Position numbers and translations under genes: made by a program. The notes beneath the pieces were generated by a model. It made no database searches. It had not been told where the DNA came from and saw only the letters and a list, made by a program, of their open reading frames with translations. This document shows, piece by piece, positions 22,554 through 34,736 of a stretch of 64,000 bases of DNA. The stretch is from Sphagnum compactum (lineage: Eukaryota > Bryophyta > Sphagnopsida > Sphagnales). Every line of letters begins with the position of its first letter. Positions within the stretch are counted from its first letter, which is position 1. Location: positions 20,452,304 through 20,516,303 of the forward strand of contig OZ234496.1 of assembly GCA_965153455.1 (NCBI GenBank). Direction: 5' to 3'.

Positions 22554-25500
22554 ATGTTTTCTTCTCAAAAGATGATGATGGATGCAGGATGTTGCACCTT
22601 GTTGAAATGCTGGCCATCTTTTGTGGCGGGAGTGTTTTTTTTGGCTCTCACGGAGGTTTTGCTAGTGGTATGGCTGGTGAGGAGATGGGTGCAAAAGCAG
22701 CAGCAGGAACAGGAGAATCAAAACTCCAATTCTTTAGCTAACTCTCCTGCTGCAATGATCATTCACTCTGAAGGTGCTGCCATCAGCTTCAATCTTCAGG
22801 TTCTTTTTTTCGATTATCCTAATCTGTGGTTTTCTCTTTGAAGTTTATGAATTTCTCTTTGCAAAACTGAAATAAATCAAGAAACGCTTGTTGTCAGGAA
22901 ATATATATATATTTGCTTTCTTTGACATTATCAGCTTCTTGTCTGAAGAGTGTTTTTTTTCCCATTGACTCTAGTAAACAAGTAAGTTTCCTGCATCATG
23001 AAAGCTGGAAAACTGACCAAACATCGATAATTTGGTCTAGTTTTCTGCGGAAGGAAAACCACCAAACATCATCAATCTGGTCTAGTTTTCTGCATAAGAG
23101 CAGCTCCAACAGTGCTCAGTGTGTGACCCTGCGAAAATATCTCTTGCATCCAAGATTAGTTAGTTACTCTTTTTTCCAACCCCACCCATAAAACTAAAGC
23201 GGCACTGCAAACAGATGGAAGACTACTAATAACACCCCACCTGGACCAATCAAACTATCTAGCCAATCAACAACAGGCTCTGCTGTGTGTTTTACCAGCC
23301 TCAGCATCGCGTGGAAAAATGTTGTGCCTGTTGTGTCAAAACCATTTTGCCGAACCAAACTGGCATGTTTTGACTTTCTTCATCCAATTTTCTTTTGCGG
23401 GGCCACATACTGAGCACTGGTGGAGCTGCTCTAAGGAAAACTGCCAAATGTTGTCAATCTCATCTAGTTTTCTGTGTCAGGAAAAACTAAACAAACATCA
23501 GCAATTTGGTCTAGTTTTCATTGGTGCAGTAGTCTCTTCCTGACTCAAAATGAGAAACATTCTCATTGAAATTTAGTTCTGTTGTTCACTCTACTCATAC
23601 TAAATTTTTTGAGGAAGCAAGTCAAATGAGATTCAGCAAGATCCTGTGAAAATGTCAATTCTTGAAAGCCACGAAAGGCAGTAATCTATGTGGTTCCTGT
23701 GTATTGTCTGTGTCATAATGCTTGAATCTATGTCCTTGTTTGCACAGGATGACTATGTGCTTCAATGTGAAATAATTCAGATTAATTACATTTTTTTGTT
23801 TCTAAACCCTAAAGCCTTGCAGCTGAATAAGTTCCTACTATAAACCTTGATCTTAATTAATGAGTATGCAGATTATCCCTAATCTAGCACACACCTGACA
23901 ACTTCATTTTTCTTACTGAGTGCCAATGAGCAACCACAATTTGTGAGGATTTTGAATGTTGCCCTCAGCGATAATTCTTTCCCCCAAAAACTGTTACAAG
24001 AATTATGTTGAATGCTCCCAAAATTATTCATTTTTTTTTTCCAGATCTGCTCATGCTGAGTGACAGATTTTAAGTCAGCTATTTCTTTGTTATTTTGGGT
24101 TGGAAAATTTCCAGAGCTTTTTTTATGTTTATGAGCACAACAACTGTGTTCCATACTCTATTTGGGTTGTTTCATCTACTAGGGTTGTGTTTTACAATTT
24201 ACCATAAAAGGGGAATGGTTTGTCTTCTAGGGAAGTGTATGGGTTGCAGCACTTCCAGAAGGGAATTGGAGCAAGGCAACTATAAAACAAGTGGGCAAAG
24301 ACAAGAGGAAAGACAAAGAGGGTCAAAAGGAAGGATCAAGGCATGACAGCAGAAATGATGGGATGGAAATAGTTCCTAAATGGAGACTTGCTTCTCTCTC
24401 TAACCAGATTCTGACATTGAAAGCGACCAATGGGACTGAAGAAACTGTTTCTCTTGAAGGCTGTGAGATCTTGGCAATTTCCACCAGTCCTGGCCCCAGT
24501 CGGAAATGGTGAGTTTGCTACCCTTCAGCATGAGAACCTGTTATAGCTTGGAAATTGCAGCACTGTGTTGATCCTTTTTCCACTTTGTGGCCTGGTTCCT
24601 AAGTAGAATTTCAGGCTGGCTTGACATGCCTTATACTGTGTCAAACTGTCAGATTGCTGATGAGATTCTGAAGCACTGTTTCTTTTTGTGGGGCACATTT
24701 ACCTATGATTTTTTTTATTTGATCAACAAGAGGGGCCTCAAAGGGGGTCAAGTGCTGAATTGATGATGGTTCAGGAGCACTAACTGTTTTGGTTTGGGGC
24801 ATTTGTTTCTGGTTGGATGAAGGGGCAAAAGGGCGCCGATAAAGGTCCACCATCCTGATCGGGTGCTCTTTAATGGTTGCAAAGATCTTCTAATATTTTT
24901 TGAAACTGGTTGGGAGAAGGAGGCATGGTGTCAGGTGCTGCGAGCAACAGCAGGAGCATCAACCTCCACATTCCATAAAACAAGAAGAGACTATCAAGCC
25001 TACACACACCAAGTGGAAGCCCACATGCCCTATGTGAACAAGTTCTTCATGGGACTTGGCACCAAAAACCAGTTTAGTAATTTACATAAGAGCTATGAGC
25101 ACAAGTCCCCCAATGTAGTAGCAGGGGTTTCACGGCGGCGAACAATTTGGAGGAAGTTGACTAGTCGAACTTTAAAACCATCAAATGCAGCTAATTCTCA
25201 AGGGAATGATTATGGCACCATTCAAGAACAGGAAGGAGAGATAGACAGCATCGATGATGCAGGTAGCACTGCCAATGGGACAGATGGTACCCAACCAAAC
25301 AATGCCTCTATTGCTGACCATGACAAAATCACGATTACGAATCAAAAGGATGAGGATGAGGAGCCTAAAACCTCGTCTGCGGAGCCCAAACTTACGACTG
25401 TTAAAGAAATACAGCAGGGGTTGATTTGCTTGAATATGGTGGTGTCAAGACTCTATTTCGACTTCCATAAGAGTCCAGCTAGGATGGCATCTATTCAGAG

Positions 25501-28182
25501 GTTCTTTCAGGTAAGTTCAAGTACTTTCCTTCTCTTTGTGTTTATTGGTGTGCATTGAAGCTTGTGCACCTACTAGGAACTCATTTGCTTGGAGTTTAGG
25601 AGCTCTGATGTGGGACATCAGTAGGGGAATGTGTGGTGGTTTTATAATTGTGATGCTTCAAGGACATTAATAGTTGTGAGTATGGTTCCAGGTGCAAAGT
25701 TTGGAGAATTGCTTTAAAATGCATCAGTGGAGACCCATAGAAAACCAACAGAGTCTCAGTTGTGCCTTATATAATAACTCTGGATACTGTTTGGTTGGAT
25801 TGATTACAGAGGCAATTGCTGAAATTGAGAACCCCAAACTACATAAAGTCGGTGATGGTCAAGGAATTTGGGCTTGGGGATTTGCCTCCCATTGCAACAA
25901 GTATAAGGATGCTCCCGGCAGACTCTGAGGGTACCTTGGTATTCGAGGTAGACGTGGAATGGCATACCAACTTTTTCATCACTTGCGAGACTGGGCTGGA
26001 GGTGAGGGATGCCAAGGTGCAGGAGTCTGTGACAGCACAAGCCACACAACCAGGCTTAGCTGGAGCAGCTGCTGCTGCTCTGCTTACGGGTATAGAGGAG
26101 GATTTGGAAAGCAATGGCACTGGACAAGAATTTGCAAGCCAACATGGTTTTCTGGCAGGCCCAAAAGCTATAGGTATAGCTTGGCACTTGTTTTTGTGTC
26201 AGAAATAATCTGGGGCTAGCTCATCCAGTGTGGAATGTTTTTGACTCAGTCTCAAGGTTTCTGTATTTTTGTGTTGAGTTGTGGCTGGCTATGGGTTGAA
26301 GGTGCAGCCGAGGTTAGTAACAGAAGAGGCAAATGGGTTCAGTCCATGAAGTCCATGATGTCGCATGTGGCTGACCAGGTCTCCCAGGTGTGTGATGTCT
26401 CTTGTTTTTTCTTGACCTCGAGTCATTGAGTGATGTTTTGAAGGCACAGGTGACTCAAATGTGGATCTTCCCTCATGGAAAGTTTATGGTCTGTGCTAAT
26501 CAAAAGCCAATAGTGCTACTTTCATAGCTGCATCTGTACTGTCTAAAGTTCTTGCAACTGTTGACTAGAACAACTAGTGAAGCACAATCCTCCATTTCCA
26601 TACACTGCTGGATTCTCTTAAAAGCTAAAACTTTTTCATGAGGTTCATGGGAAATTCAAAAGGATTTTCTTTTCAATGGAGTTGACAGGAAATCCTGACA
26701 ATGAGGAAATTGTGAAGCTTGGCCTCTCTGTATTGTGTTTAAAAACTGTACACTCTGGAGCTCTACAGAAACATCCTTTGGGCATTCCAAACTGGCTAGT
26801 GATTGATCAATTGGGGGTGTGGCTGATGGGGTTTGATATGGGGTGGCTCAATAGGTACCACTATTGTTAAGGATTCATTGTACATCGCTAAAGGGAACAA
26901 TGGTGGTCAAAATGAAGGCACCACCAACTAACCATGTTTGGTTTTCATTCAAGGAGATGCCAGAGATGGATCTTGTGTCAGAGCCCTGCATTGGTGACCA
27001 CCGTATAAGCAGTGGCCCATTGGCTGCATTCGTAGTGCAACAACTGAAGGTCTGGATTTACAGCCTGAATAGAAGAAGATATTGTGCTGTTACTGCTGAC
27101 AAATAGCTGACTGATCCCTCTTTGTAGAGGGGTACTCATGAACTGCCACTAACAGGAAAAGATTGCTGGCTAATTCTCCCCCCTCACTTCTCTTATAACC
27201 CACTAGCCCCTAAGTTTCTACAATCTAGAAGACCAGTTGACCCAATGGGCACCAGCTGGTGTGATTCTCTGAAGTTGATTGTTTTTCTTTCTGAGAAGTA
27301 GAAGGTGAATGATTATGGACTGTACCATTTGTCACGATGAGAACTTCAAACAATGGGTAGGCAACTGTGTTTACGATTTTGACATAAGTTTTGTGGGATG
27401 ACAATTTGTAGACACAACTACAGGACACACTAGTGATGCCGAACTGTGAAGACCTCTTTATGAGCTGGATGATGTCTGAAACTGACGACTGGCTACCACA
27501 TAGTACTGTTCCTGTTGCTTTCACACCCGCCAAAGCATATGATGAGGAGCAACAAAGCTCAAAGTGGAATCCAGGCAGTCAGATCAAGGCCCCCAACAAC
27601 TACAAGCCTGAAGCAGCTGAGGGCCCTGCTGCAATCAGTAATATCAACCAGCCCCATCATACCTCAAGCATCCCCAGCAGTTCTTCTCAAGCTTCTAACC
27701 TTGAAATTCCTGACCTGCAGTTTGATCCTGTACCGGCTTCTTATGTAAGACAAGATTTGCAAACTGATTTAACAAGCCCACTGCTAGACAAAGTGGACTA
27801 TCACCAAGGCGGTTCTGCTGCTCAGGGAGTACCTAGTACGAGAGGGGAGTACATTGGCAGTGAGTACATGAAAGAGGAGCTGTCAGGACGGGACTTGGAA
27901 GGAGGTGTGTCAGATCGGACCTTTGATTCAGTGGTCATGGATATTTTACAGCAATCAGAGGGTTCAGCTTCTGACAATGAAGTGCCAAATTTGGTCAGCT
28001 TTGCAGAGTCACATGACAATATCCAGGAAGCACAACCAAAGTTGCAATCACGACGATCCAAGATGCTTTTTCTTGGGAAAAAAATGGGTGTAAAGTTTGA
28101 TGAGAAGCGGCGCACTGTGTTGGAAAAGTTGAGGGAGCGAAAAGCTGATTCTGATGGTTCTTCTCATTGGGGTGGGGGATGA
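22554..28182 (+). CDS. TEX2: TEX2-like SMP-LTD lipid-transfer protein (ER contact sites)
   Basis: Seven exons join in frame with GT-AG borders: 22554-22799, 24231-24508, 24832-25510, 25810-26173, 26308-26387, 26855-27049 and 27424-28182, for 866 residues. A membrane segment lies at about 14-38 (GVFFLALTEVLLVVWL) and would anchor it in the ER. A PH-like part follows at about 83-240 (VSLEGCEILAIS, then IFFETGWEKEAWCQVLRA). After an acidic linker, the SMP-LTD domain at about 375-640 carries RLYFDFHKS, LGDLPPIATSIRMLP, FEVDVEW, VWFSFKEMPEMDL and LVMPNCEDLFMSWM. SMP domains form a hydrophobic groove that moves lipids between membranes. The C-terminal 220 residues are Ser/Gln/Pro-rich, with a basic end (RRSKMLFLGKKMG), and look disordered. 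The 22554 ATG is the first in frame; further Met codons at 8-10 are alternatives. Confidence 0.93.
23098..23431 (+). mobile_element. Harbinger/Tourist-like MITE, copy B
   Basis: This 334-bp non-coding element lies in the first intron of the TEX2-like gene. It starts gagcagctccaacagtgctc and ends with the near-perfect reverse complement gagcactggtggagctgctc. TAA flanks both ends (23095-23097 and 23432-23434). About 28-base terminal inverted repeats and a TAA/TTA target site are the hallmarks of PIF/Harbinger MITEs. Its body matches copy A at 11341-11790 in the opposite orientation. Confidence 0.9.
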
Positions 28183-29094
28183 TGGAATTGTTTGTCAGGC
28201 ACTTCATTTGATCCCTTTCACTGAAGGTAAAGCAATTCCTGGAATTTGGGTGTTAAGTTGTCAAGTTACCAAGCAGCTTACTTTTGTTGAGACTCTTACC
28301 AACCTTCAAATGCTTGACATATAGACAAAATGTAGCTTTTCAAGGTACAGAGATCAGTTCAGCAATCCAGGAAATGAACCCACTTGTAAGAGTTGTGAAT
28401 TCTGCGTCAATACCAACTTTTACAAGTCGAATGTGGCATGAAACTGCAGCACAGCAGCTCTCCACAATAGGAATAGATTGCACAGCTGTTTACTGATCTG
28501 TTGGTGGACTCTGCTTATGGCAGACAGCCTGAGTAGGAAGGAGTAAGCTTGAAGCCATGAATGATCCTGGATATTTTGCCTACACTCGAAACTTGAAGAC
28601 TCCTGCAGGGCTTATTGATTGCCAAAACTTATTGATTGCCCTCTACAAATATTGGGTAACATTTAACCCCTCAACATATCAATCAGTTGAGGATCAGAAT
28701 TTCTCCATACCATTAGTCTTTTGGAGTTGAATGCATACAAATGTACAAACATCAAAACTATTCCAGCCAGTTGAAGCTTCTTGACGTTCATGTTGGATGT
28801 AAAGCTCTGATGAAAATTCTAAAAGAGAGCAGTCAGGAATGGAGTTTACAATGGTGGAGGACTTGCCAGGTCCCATATGATCTGCTCTCCTGCTGCATCT
28901 CAACTAGAAAATCAAGTTCCCAGTTTTGTTCTGTTTTAGTGAACCACCAGCCAGACATGCACCATGCATTGATAGCCTCTTAGTAGCCTAATTGTGGATG
29001 AACCCCAACTAGTTGATTTCAGGTTTAACCTCCATAAGTTATAATTTTTAGGTCCAGTAGGTAGGTAGGATCATGTAGGTAGTTGGTACATAGG
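28183..29094. other. 3' flank of the TEX2-like gene, no further gene
   Basis: The first few hundred bases are probably the 3' untranslated region. No polyadenylation signal could be singled out. The short frames at 28284-28496 and 28741-28983 have no domain and no exon structure. Confidence 0.45.
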
Positions 29095-29102
29095 TTTAGG
29101 AC

Positions 29103-29861
29103 CAGTGTTGGCCAGTTCTTAGATTTTAGTAGAATCGTTGGATTCAGTTTAGATTGGTTTTTGAAATTTTAGAATCGTCAGTTTTGGTTCTAAGGAGTAG
29201 TATGCTCAAAAATTAAGACCTGTCGATTCTAGATCTGGATTCATTTTCAGAGAATGACAGTTTCGGGTTTGACAGGTTTTCATTTTTTCAAAACACTCGG
29301 ATCTGGTTCAGGGGCAGGTCCAGGTGTGAGAAGTTAGCGAAGCACTTCATCATACATGGTTCATGTTTGTAGTCTAAATTGCATCTCCTATATTGTTGAA
29401 ACGGTTATATGATCCTAAAATTCGTGTTTTGTTTGCCCAATAATCAAAACAACACCCATGTATGCACTTAACATCACTTTTAGGTGTTCTTGCCAGAAAA
29501 GGAATCCAATTCAACTGGACAGAAGGAACTCAGAATAATGAATGTTGAGATCTTGTATCTAAAAGCTTTTTACTGTCTTGCAGCAATACACCTAGGACAT
29601 TAATACACCTAAGGCTAGACTAGGACCCTGGCCCCTATGATTAGACCTATGACCTCGACCCAGCCAAGGTTTGGATTCAAGGCCGAGTCTTGCTGGAGGT
29701 GTGTTTTGTCAGGCCGGGTCTGGATCTGATTCTTGCAAAATCTTGTTGGATCGGGCCAGGTCTAGGGGCGATTCTTGCTTGAACTGCTGGGTTTGGATCT
29801 TAGAACCTGATCCAGATCCGGACTTGGACCCGACCCAAAAACGCATACCTGACCAACACTG
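29103..29861. mobile_element. hAT-like MITE (non-coding), tentative
   Basis: The ends cagtgttggccagtt and tacctgaccaacactg form an inverted terminal repeat of about 15 bases with few mismatches. CAGTGTTGG is a common hAT terminus. Flanking 8-mers, tttaggac on the left and gtttggtc on the right, could be a decayed hAT-type duplication. The interior is non-coding and uneven: the left part repeats gaatcgt/ggttc words, while the right part (29630-29850) is GC-rich with repeated ggatc/gggtc words. Confidence 0.55.
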
Positions 29862-29869
29862 GTTTGGTC

Positions 29870-32285
29870 AAGTGGATTGGTTGTTAGTAGTTGAGTAGCA
29901 AACACAGCAACTGAGCTAAGCAGTGTGGTTAGCTAGGGAACTGGAATCCAATATTTTATGGAACATTATTGATTCAGTCAGTAGCTAGGAGACATAAGTG
30001 TAATATCAAAAAGGAAAGACATAAAGAAAGAGTTGTGCTCAAGAGGAGGCAGTTAGCCTTCAAAGTTTTTGCTAAACTCTGTATATGGCTCTCATGTGAT
30101 GCACAACTCTGAAAGTATATCCGAGACTCTTCTCATAATAACAAAAAAGAGATATATAGGAAAATTAGCAGTGGATAAGATGATACACAAAGGAATAGTA
30201 GTATTGAGAGGAGACACTTGTGCATGCATTCTTAAAGACCTTTACTCTTTGGTGATGGAGATGATATTGATATCTATGCCTGCTACTCATGAGGTTCTAG
30301 AATTAGTATGAGAAAGACTACTCCTTCTCATAAGAGGAATATGATTCCCATGGCAGGCAGACCTTGTAACTTAACAAAGACTTTGGGAGAGTGGCTACTC
30401 ACATTGTAACTCCTTACACTTTGAGTTCTCCCTCTATAGTGATAAGCTGCAATCTTTAGGAGTAGATGCTTTTCTTGGAGACAGGCTTGACTTTGGTTTT
30501 GGCTGAGTTAAGGAAAAGCTTCAAGGCCTGCTGGAATAAGAATATCATAAGCTTATCATACAGTACCATACTAAACTCTTGAAAATGTACAAGAGAGTTC
30601 TAGTAGGTTAGTAAAAGAACAAATATTAAGCTTTTTTGGTATTGTACAGAAAGGTTTTTTTAAAAAGCATACTATTGTGAGAAGTGATGTACTTGATCGT
30701 CTAATTCTTGACCAGCCATAAGTGAGAACTTGTGTACCTATGGTGCATTCCAAAGGCTGAATAGAATACATGCTTCTCAATATTTTCATGTTTAGACAAT
30801 GGGTCTTCCAATACTCTGTACCCTCAATAGGAACATTAGACATTGAAAGCTCTTCTGGGACCTATGCCATGTACCTTTTCATTGTAGTCTATTCTGTTCA
30901 GTGTTTTTTTTAGTGGTGAAATATTGCCAGATTTTGACTTGGAGTCGCAGGGTTCTACCTGCAAGCCTAAAAAAAAGAGTCATTTTCTGGCTAGATTCAC
31001 TTTAAAACTTACATGTTCCTACACATAATTCGTCTAATATTTCATTGAAACCCTAACTCCCATCTCCACATGTGGCAACCTTGCATCAAGTCTTGTAACC
31101 AAGTGGCTGCTTGTAGTTGAGGATTATTGTCGGAACCTTACAATGTCGTTTTGCTTTTCATCAACAATAGTGCAACTAGTCAACATCATGTCGCCCCTCC
31201 TTCGCACTTCGTTCCATCATGGTATCGCCACTTATACTACTTCTTTCCACTAGGATATCGCCACTTATACTATTTCTTTCCACTAGGGTATTGTCGCTTC
31301 TCCCCACTTTTTACAACAAAGGTATCACCGCCTCTTTGCACTTCTTGCAATGGGGTATGTCAATGTGCACACTGCATGGTTTTGGCCTTTAGGGCTTTCG
31401 GTTGTTATGTCACAAGTTCAAAGCAAGCATTGAGTGGGCTATAGTAGGTGCTAGGTGGTAGTCAAAGTTCTTTGACGAATGTTGAATTGGAGAATCGTAG
31501 CGGATCGATTGAGCGATCGCTTTGTGTTCACTGCAATGCCCCCCCCCCCCCCCCCCCCGCCCCCCAATCTAAATATGATTTTCTAACCTAATGCAACTTG
31601 CAAGTTGAAGGCTGAATCTACATTTCTTGTGTACAACAACTCGATTCTACTGTAGATTGGATTGCTCAAGCTTAAGCTTCATGCAGTCCAAACAGTGCAT
31701 TGATGATACACAACTTGGGCCCTAGAATTTGGATGTTAGGGTTGATTGCGAAGGGAATCGGAATGGGTTCTTGATTCCGAAGTTCTAACTTTTGATTCAC
31801 TATGAACAACAAACACGGTGACTCGACCCTCTACAAATCATATGAGATACTGAAATTGTATTTCCTTGTTTTTTGCATTTTTCTTATGAGCTTTCAAGAG
31901 TTGAAGTTCAAGTAAGGTTTAGGGTATAAAGTTTGTTGTAGCTAGCTATTACACTGTTGCAACTTGCATGTGTTGCTTTCGCATCATTGTTTGTTTGGCC
32001 TTTATTATTTTCATTTCCATTCTTACTTTGAGCAACCCAATGTTTAAGGTTTGGATTTTCAGAGTGAGGGGAAAGGATCAGGGTTTAGTGTTCTTTATTG
32101 GTTTTAATTTTTCTCTTCTTCCTTTAGAGCATGGCACCTTTAGAACCTCTATAAAAATTTAAATTTTGCCAATCTTTTTTGCAAGATGAGTCTATCGGTA
32201 TAGTTGCAAGATTTAATAACTAGATCCCATGCATTGTCCCAACTTCTTCTAAGCCTCTTTTTGAGATAGATCTTTGGATTCATAT
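29870..32285. other. Intergenic DNA with decayed repeats
   Basis: No supported gene. At 31221-31330 a unit of about 34 bases (tatcgccacttatactactt + ctttccactagg) is repeated two to three times. A run of twenty C residues at 31539-31558, followed by G and six more C, is the longest homopolymer in the window. Frames at 30069-30311 and 31127-31444 lack domains. Confidence 0.5.
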
Positions 32286-32289
32286 TTTC

Positions 32290-34700
32290 TAAGAATATGA
32301 CAGAAACAAGGTGTTTCAAGATGTTTGGAGTGCAAAACTCTCTTGGGGTAAGTCTATGGTGGATGTAGATGGGAAAGTGCATCAAGTTAGATGTAAAATC
32401 TACAATAAAATTGAGGGGAAAAAAAAATTACTAGCCCTAAATTGGATAGTCTTTGAAACATGGTGGTAGGAGGAAAGCTTTAACCAATATCTGAAGGGGG
32501 TGCAAATGGGATAACATGAACTGCACTCGTCTACTTTTTGATTGCTTTTGGGGAAATATTTTTGAAATATTCTTGAAACTTTTTTGAAATTTTTTTTTTA
32601 ATTTTTTTTTTAAAAAACCATACCATTTTATTAAGGTTCATGTTAAAAATTTGCTAAAACATATCGTTTCCAAAAAATTTGGAATCCATTTACAAGTCCT
32701 CTTACTGCTTAAAAACAAGCATTACAATGTTTGATGAGTGTTTTTGTTAATTTTTTATTCAGTGGATTAATTTCAAATTAATTCACATGTTCCCATGATA
32801 TATTAAAAATACAACTATATAAACAAATCTTACAATTTCAACATCAAATTAAATTATGATTTGAAAACATGAAAAAACCAAGTAAACATTACATTTGTTA
32901 GGTACATGTTATTGTGACTGCACCTAGGCGTCTATAAAGTTGGCGAGTATTACATGAACAAATATTTGGTTCATATTAAGAATGAATAGTTTTACGCAAT
33001 AATTAAGAATTTTTTTGTTACTAATTAGGTTTCCCATGTTGGTATTGATGAGAAGAAGAAGAAGTTGGTCCAATTTTTTGTTTATTTTCATTTGTTGTTT
33101 AAAGGTAAACCCATGACCATTATGAGAACATGAGCAAGTTGCTACAATTCCTTGGTACACCAAATTATCCCATAATGCATTGGTCCGGCAACACTGGTTG
33201 GGAGATGGCAACTTATATGGATGAGGTTGTTGTGAACAAAATAAGGAATTTGGTTCAAAATGTTCAATTCATTTCCCTTTCTTGTGATGAGGTCACAACT
33301 TGTGACCAAAAATCATGGGTTTTGATACATGCATATGTGGTTGGAGGTTGACAAATAATTCTTTTGTTATTGTCATTGCAACAAGTGATTGATGGGGCCA
33401 CTTTACATAACTTGAAGTGCATTCTGGTGGATGTTCTGGTTTTATGTGGTGATTTAACACAAGAAAGTATTGCATCCAAGTTGATCACATTTGGAGTTGA
33501 TGGAATGAATGTCTTTCAGGGTGTTAGAATAGGCGTGACACTCCAACTTAAAACCCAGACTGCACCATTCATAATTGGTGTGCATTGCATGAGTCATCAC
33601 ACAAATTTGGCTATGCAAACATTTTCTAAGACGAGCATTGTGGGCAAAGCTTGTATTCTCATTTTTTTCATAATCCAAAGAAGACTGAAGAGTTCATCGA
33701 ACTAGCTAACATCATGGAAACATGGGGGCAACAAATTCTCATAAACATCAAGACGTGTTGGATTTCAATGCTACTTCCAGCCAAGAGGGTTTTGTCAAAA
33801 TACCATGCCTTGGTCTTGAAGATGCATCAAGATGTCGACATTATCACATAAACTGCCCATAATCTATAACTTCTTTACAACTTGGAGGTAATGTTGGGCC
33901 TCTCTTGAATCATGCCCATGCTTGAAGGGTTGAATGAGTTGATGAAATTCTCCCAATCTCAAGAGTGTTTTGTATGTGACTTTGTTGTTGCCATGAAATT
34001 ATGCCAAGCAAATTTGTACTACTAGTACAATGACCCCCATAATGCTTACTTAAATGATGTGTTCCATGGTTATCGAAATTTGGTGAATGAAACTTCTAAT
34101 GTGGTGGTGCATGAATGGGCACCTGACCTGAATATAGGGTTGGAAATCTTAGTTTTCGGATTGTTGGCATTTCTATCATGATGCATTGTCGTCGCCCTGA
34201 AACAACATTATATGTGCTTGTGAATCATGCTCTCTTCTAACATACCATGAACAATGTGCAAATGTATTGTTCCTAAGCTACAACCAAGGTTAATGATGAA
34301 CTTGAAAAATGGTTTCATGCGCATGATGTGATGGATGCTTTAGGTGTGGTTTATCTATAATATTGGTTCAAAAGCACATGTGAGTCTAGCTTCCCTATTC
34401 ACATGGATGTTTTGAATAAACTTTATTGTTAGCCTAGAAAGCTTGGATCCTCCCAAACATGGATTGTAATAGTTCTTGATGCAAATATTCTGAACTTTCA
34501 TGCCTCCCTCTTCAAGATCACCCTGATGTCAAAGGCTCAATGGGCTATGGACCAGCCCATGGATTTCAATCCAGTTTCTAGATTGTGGAAAAAGCTTACC
34601 TCCAATGCATTATTATGTGCATGCTTCTCTGAGTTCATTGAGGTGGCAGAATTAATTGTGGTCCAAATTATGGGGTTTGTTGAGGATGAAAATTAAGAAA
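32290..34700 (+). pseudogene. hAT-like transposase relic (BED-type N-terminus, RNase H-like body)
   Basis: Broken frames line up in one order. An N-terminal piece at about 32300-32460 reads KVFQDVWSAKLSWGKS and VHQVRCKIYNKIEGK, as in BED-type domains. A middle piece at about 33040-33350 contains KKKKLVQFF, MHWSGNTGWEMATYMDEVV and FISLSCDEVTTCDQKSW. A block at 33364-33850 contains ITFGVDGMNVFQGVRIGVT, IGVHCMSHHTNLAMQTFS and KTCWISMLLPAKRVLSKYHA. A tail at about 34330-34695 has LGVVYLxYWFKSTCESSFP and SEFIEVAELIVVQIMG. The D-E-V, G-x-D-G and C-x-x-H-x(2)-N-L motifs follow the usual hAT/DUF4371 order. Many stops and frame changes show it is dead. I recall close relatives from bryophytes, lycophytes and ferns. 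No terminal repeats or target duplication were found. Confidence 0.7.
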
Positions 34701-34736
34701 CAAGTAACCATCATGTTCATAGCAATACAATAGGAG

